A stretch of 16,261 nucleotides of DNA from positions 1-16,261 of the forward strand of contig JAGLYJ010000020.1 in the NCBI GenBank assembly GCA_023132365.1. Reading direction: 5' to 3'. The DNA is from Mycoplasmatota bacterium (GTDB lineage Bacteria > Bacillota_I > Bacilli_A > Izemoplasmatales > Hujiaoplasmataceae). The notes beneath the pieces were generated by a model. It ran no database searches. It worked only from the letters and a program-made list of their open reading frames with translations, and was not told where the DNA came from. Position 1 is the stretch's first letter. Each line of letters begins with the position of its first letter. The position numbers were made by a program, and so were the translations under genes. This document shows positions 13,282-16,261 of the stretch, piece by piece.

Positions 13282-15363
13282 ATGAACGAATATAAAGCAA
13301 ATGAAATAAAAAATGTTGTTCTATTAGGGCATTTAGGGAGTGGTAAAACATCACTAGCTGAATCGCTTGCTTTTATATCTGGAAGTATAGAAAAGAAAGG
13401 CTCTGTAGAGAAGAAAAATACTATTTCTGACTTTACAACTGAAGAACATAATAAACAAAGTTCACTTTCAAGTGGATTAATACCTCTAGAATTCAAAGGT
13501 ATTAAAATTAATGTAATAGACGCACCTGGCGCCGATGAAATGATTGGGGATATCAATCATGTTTTATCTGTTGCAACTGCAGCTATTTTAGTTATTGATG
13601 CATCAAGTGGTGTACAAGTTGGTACAGAAAAAATGTGGTTAGAAATTAGAAAACACAAATTACCTTCTTTAATTTACATTAATAAAATGGATAAAGAAAA
13701 TGTTAAGTTTGAAGAAATATTAGCTGAAATTAGAACGAAGCTTGGTAAAGAAGCAGTACCTTTCTGCTTGCCATTAGGTAAAAGCGAAAGCTTTAATGGA
13801 TTTGCGGATATCGTCGAATTAAAAGCTAGAATTTATGATGGCGATAAATGTATTGACGGTGACATATTCGAAGATAAAATGGATAGAGTTTTAACACTCC
13901 GTGAACAACTAATCGAAACAGTTGCTGGTGCTGATGAAGAATTATTAGAAAAATATTTTGAAGGCGAAGAACTTACAATGGATGAAATTCATAAGGGATT
14001 ACATGCAAGTGTAAAAATTGGTGAAGCAATACCTGTAATGGTGGGTTCTGCTACAAAAGATATTGGAGCATTAACGTTACTACATATGATTAATAGATAT
14101 ATGCCAAGTGTTTCTGAAGGCGAGCCAGTCAAAGGATTAGATGACGAAGAAAAAGAAGTTGTAAGAAATTTTTCTGAGGAAGAACCATTTAGTGCATTAG
14201 TATTTAAAACAATGATTGATCCATTCATTGGAACAATCAATATTATGCAAATTAAATCTGGTACATTAAAAAAAGATCAAGATATATATGTATCAAATTC
14301 TGAAAATACAGAAAGAGCAGCTCCGGTATTTACTTTACTAGGAAAAACTCAAGTTCCATTAGAGATTGGACATGCTGGTGATATCGTTGCTATGGCAAAG
14401 GTATCGCATGTGAAAACAGGAACAACTTTATCTGAAAAGAAAAATATTGTTGTTTACCCACAAGTATCTACACCTACACCTACAATGTATGTTGCTGTTC
14501 ATGCAGAAAATAAAAAAGATGAAGATAAATTATCAAATGCATTATCTAAACTACAATTAGAAGATAATACTATTGAAGTTAAAAGAAACAAGGAAACTTC
14601 TCAACTTCTAATTGGTGGTCAAGGTACGATTCATATTGGTTATATCATTGATAAAATGAAAAACATGTTTAAAGTTGCTCTTGGGACTGAAGAACAAAGA
14701 ATCGTTTATCGTGAAACAATTAAAGCTACAGCTACAGCTGAAGGTAGATATATTAAACAATCAGGTGGATCTGGATATTATGGTGTTGTTGTAATGAGAT
14801 TCGAACCTATGGAAGGTGAAGGATATGAATTCGCTCAAGAAGTATTTGGTGGATCTGTTCCTAGAGGATATTTCCCTGCAGTTGATAAGGGGTTACAAGA
14901 CACATTAGAACATGGTGTTCTAGCTGGGTTCCCAGTTATTGGTATTAGAGGCGTTCTTACAGATGGTAAATATCACGCTGTTGACTCTAATGAATTAGCA
15001 TTTAAACTAGCTGCGGGAATTGCATTTAAAGAAGCTTGTAAAACTGCTAAACCTACTATTTTAGAACCTATTTATAGAGTTGAAGTTACAATTAAAGATG
15101 AATATCTTGGAGATGTTTTAGGTGATATGAACAAACGTAGAGGTAGAGTGTTAGGAATGGAACCAGCAATAACTGGATATCAAAAAGTTGTAGCAGAAGC
15201 TCCTGAACATGAAATTTCTAAATATACAATTGACCTTAAAGCTATGACTCAAGGATCTGGAACTTTCTCAAGAGAGTTTATAAGATATGAAGAAGTACCA
15301 GGAAACCTAATTAATAAAATTATTGAAGAACAAAAAAGATTCGTTGAGGAACACAAAAAATAA
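13282..15363 (+). CDS. fusA: EF-G-like translation factor GTPase (divergent paralog)
   Basis: The 693-residue protein has the full five-domain layout of elongation factor G, the ribosomal translocase. G1 is GHLGSGKTS (16-24), G4 NKMD (134-137), G5 GSA (255-257). Domain IV holds GGSGYYGVVVMRFEPM and SVPRGYFPAVDKG, and domain V GDMNKRRGRVLGM. It is not a classical FusA: G1 is not AHIDAGKTT, switch I reads EEHNKQSSLSSG (54-65) instead of the RGITI type, and G3 is DAPGADEM (80-87), with Ala84 where canonical factors have the catalytic His. The pattern resembles the EF-G2 class found beside a normal fusA, whose exact role is unclear. It is less like TetM-type protection proteins. The ATG is 12 nt from GGAG, a long gap, but no other start fits. 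It stands alone between its own promoter and terminator. Confidence 0.88.
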   Translation: MNEYKANEIKNVVLLGHLGSGKTSLAESLAFISGSIEKKGSVEKKNTISDFTTEEHNKQSSLSSGLIPLEFKGIKINVIDAPGADEMIGDINHVLSVATAAILVIDASSGVQVGTEKMWLEIRKHKLPSLIYINKMDKENVKFEEILAEIRTKLGKEAVPFCLPLGKSESFNGFADIVELKARIYDGDKCIDGDIFEDKMDRVLTLREQLIETVAGADEELLEKYFEGEELTMDEIHKGLHASVKIGEAIPVMVGSATKDIGALTLLHMINRYMPSVSEGEPVKGLDDEEKEVVRNFSEEEPFSALVFKTMIDPFIGTINIMQIKSGTLKKDQDIYVSNSENTERAAPVFTLLGKTQVPLEIGHAGDIVAMAKVSHVKTGTTLSEKKNIVVYPQVSTPTPTMYVAVHAENKKDEDKLSNALSKLQLEDNTIEVKRNKETSQLLIGGQGTIHIGYIIDKMKNMFKVALGTEEQRIVYRETIKATATAEGRYIKQSGGSGYYGVVVMRFEPMEGEGYEFAQEVFGGSVPRGYFPAVDKGLQDTLEHGVLAGFPVIGIRGVLTDGKYHAVDSNELAFKLAAGIAFKEACKTAKPTILEPIYRVEVTIKDEYLGDVLGDMNKRRGRVLGMEPAITGYQKVVAEAPEHEISKYTIDLKAMTQGSGTFSREFIRYEEVPGNLINKIIEEQKRFVEEHKK

Positions 15364-15371
15364 TATAAAAT

Positions 15372-15402
15372 AAAGCGACTTTTCTGAAGTCGCTTTTATT
15401 TA
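15372..15402 (+). terminator. Intrinsic terminator of the EF-G paralog
   Basis: AAAGCGACTT (15372-15381) pairs perfectly over 10 bp with AAGTCGCTTT (15387-15396) around TTCTG, followed by a T-rich tail. Confidence 0.92.
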
Positions 15403-15445
15403 TCACGAAACACTCATTGTAAAGTAATTGACTTTACTCGATATA

Positions 15446-15474
15446 TTGTGGTAAAGTATTATGTGTGATATAGT
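15446..15474 (+). promoter_or_regulatory. Probable promoter of the DegV-family gene
   Basis: TTGTGG (15446-15451), a 17-nt spacer, then TATAGT (15469-15474) with an upstream TG (TGATATAGT). An alternative is TTTACT (15433-15438) with TATTAT (15457-15462) at 18 nt. Confidence 0.5.
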
Positions 15475-15510
15475 AATTTAATAAACATATATTTTAAAAG
15501 GAGTGAAGTT

Positions 15511-16261
15511 ATGGAAAAAATAGGTATTCTCATAGATAGTACATCGATTACAAGGGATGACATCGCTAAATTTGAATTTGTTAAGGTAGCTCAATTACAA
15601 GTTGAAATTGATAAAGTAACTTATAAGGAAAATCAATTAACAGACGAACAAATGATAAAATATATTGATGAAGGAAAGCATTTTCTGACATCACAACCAT
15701 CGCCAAGCGACTTTTTAGATTTGTATAAAGAATTCGCTGATGAAGGTTATACACATGTTATTGCTATTGTTATATCTCACAAATTAAGTGGAACATATCA
15801 ATCAGCTATGATAGCTAAATCAATGATCGATTTTGATATTGAAATTAGTGTTCATTCAGCTATAGTTGCTTCATATGGATTAGCTCTAGGCATAGAAAAA
15901 CTAGCGCAATATGTTAAAGCTGGAGCTAAACATTCTGATGTGATTAAGAAATATGAAATATTGTTTAAAGAACCACTAGTTTTATTTACTTTAGGAGATC
16001 TTAAAAACCTATTAAGGGGCGGGAGATTAAGTAGAGTTCAAGCTTTTGTAGGTAAAATCCTACGTGTCAAGCCAATAATTGAAATGATTAATGGTAAATT
16101 GGAATTAGTAAGAAAAGAACGAACAAATGCTGGTTGCATCAAACACTTTTTAGAAAAGATAGATTATTACTCTAAAAAATATAAAAAAGTATACTTAGAT
16201 GTTGTTAATATTAACATGGATGAATTAACTCAAAAACTGATTGAATCAGTTAAAGAGAAGT
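15511..16261 (+). CDS. DegV/FakB-family fatty-acid-binding protein (3' partial)
   Basis: The reading frame opens at ATG 15511 (AAAGGAG ahead of it) and runs off the window after 250 codons; the family is usually about 280 residues, so only the end is missing. It opens with KIGILIDSTS, then the TSQPSPSDFLDLY loop (60-72), ISHKLSGTYQSA (88-99) and LLRGGRLSRVQAF (167-179), all hallmarks of DegV proteins. These bind a fatty acid in a central pocket, with the carboxylate held near the TSQP and LSGT loops. Related FakB proteins present it to the kinase FakA for entry into phospholipid synthesis. Whether this copy works with a FakA partner is not visible here; no kinase gene lies in the window. Confidence 0.92.
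   Translation, partial: MEKIGILIDSTSITRDDIAKFEFVKVAQLQVEIDKVTYKENQLTDEQMIKYIDEGKHFLTSQPSPSDFLDLYKEFADEGYTHVIAIVISHKLSGTYQSAMIAKSMIDFDIEISVHSAIVASYGLALGIEKLAQYVKAGAKHSDVIKKYEILFKEPLVLFTLGDLKNLLRGGRLSRVQAFVGKILRVKPIIEMINGKLELVRKERTNAGCIKHFLEKIDYYSKKYKKVYLDVVNINMDELTQKLIESVKEK

Noticed and set aside
13282..15363. TetM-type ribosomal protection protein
   Set aside because: Those keep the GHVDAGKTT and DTPGH motifs; this protein does not, and its domain IV/V sequences follow EF-G/EF-G2.

Overview
The window is a low-GC chromosomal segment (AT-rich genes and very AT-rich spacers, strong GGAG-type ribosome binding sites, intrinsic terminators) of a Firmicutes/Mollicutes-like bacterium. TGA acts as a stop here: two genes end in it and no long gene reads through it. 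Tryptophan is encoded by TGG and the only tRNA present is tRNA-Trp with anticodon CCA. That argues for the standard code, and so for an Acholeplasma- or Izemoplasma-type Mollicute or another low-GC Firmicute rather than a Mycoplasma/Spiroplasma lineage. A V/A-type ATPase, standalone nucleoside salvage and an EF-G paralog fit such a host, but the assignment is inference.

Layout. (1) 1-3049: the 3' end of a V/A-type ATPase operon, with subunits A (5' truncated by the window edge), B and D nearly abutting. (2) 3088-3261: a tRNA-Trp gene with its own promoter and a probable terminator. (3) 3302-4776: two orphan genes, a minimal nucleotidyltransferase-fold protein and a six-helix membrane protein of unknown function with its own promoter and a strong terminator. 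(4) 4794-10210: a four-gene transport/signalling block on the + strand, made of an ABC ATPase, a 784-residue tandem-FtsX permease, then (after a hairpin and a new promoter) an OmpR-type response regulator and a sensor kinase overlapping it by 17 nt. It ends in a long symmetrical terminator shared with the convergent operon. (5) 10251-12108: a minus-strand nucleoside hydrolase-ribokinase operon, which together would turn nucleosides into free base plus ribose 5-phosphate. (6) 12169-13169: two small single-gene units, a 97-residue lipoprotein and a 98-residue four-cysteine protein. (7) 13230-15402: a divergent EF-G paralog that has lost the usual catalytic histidine. (8) 15446-end: a DegV/FakB-type fatty-acid-binding protein cut by the window edge.

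Most of the window is ordinary housekeeping. The points most worth a second look are the EF-G paralog with degenerate switch motifs (Ala in place of His in the G3 region), the ABC/two-component block whose kinase has a sizeable extracytoplasmic sensor and so departs from the Bce type, the orphan small genes, and the repeated use of one extended -10 sequence (TGATATAAT) at four promoters. I see no CRISPR array, transposase, integrase, prophage gene or recognisable defence system.
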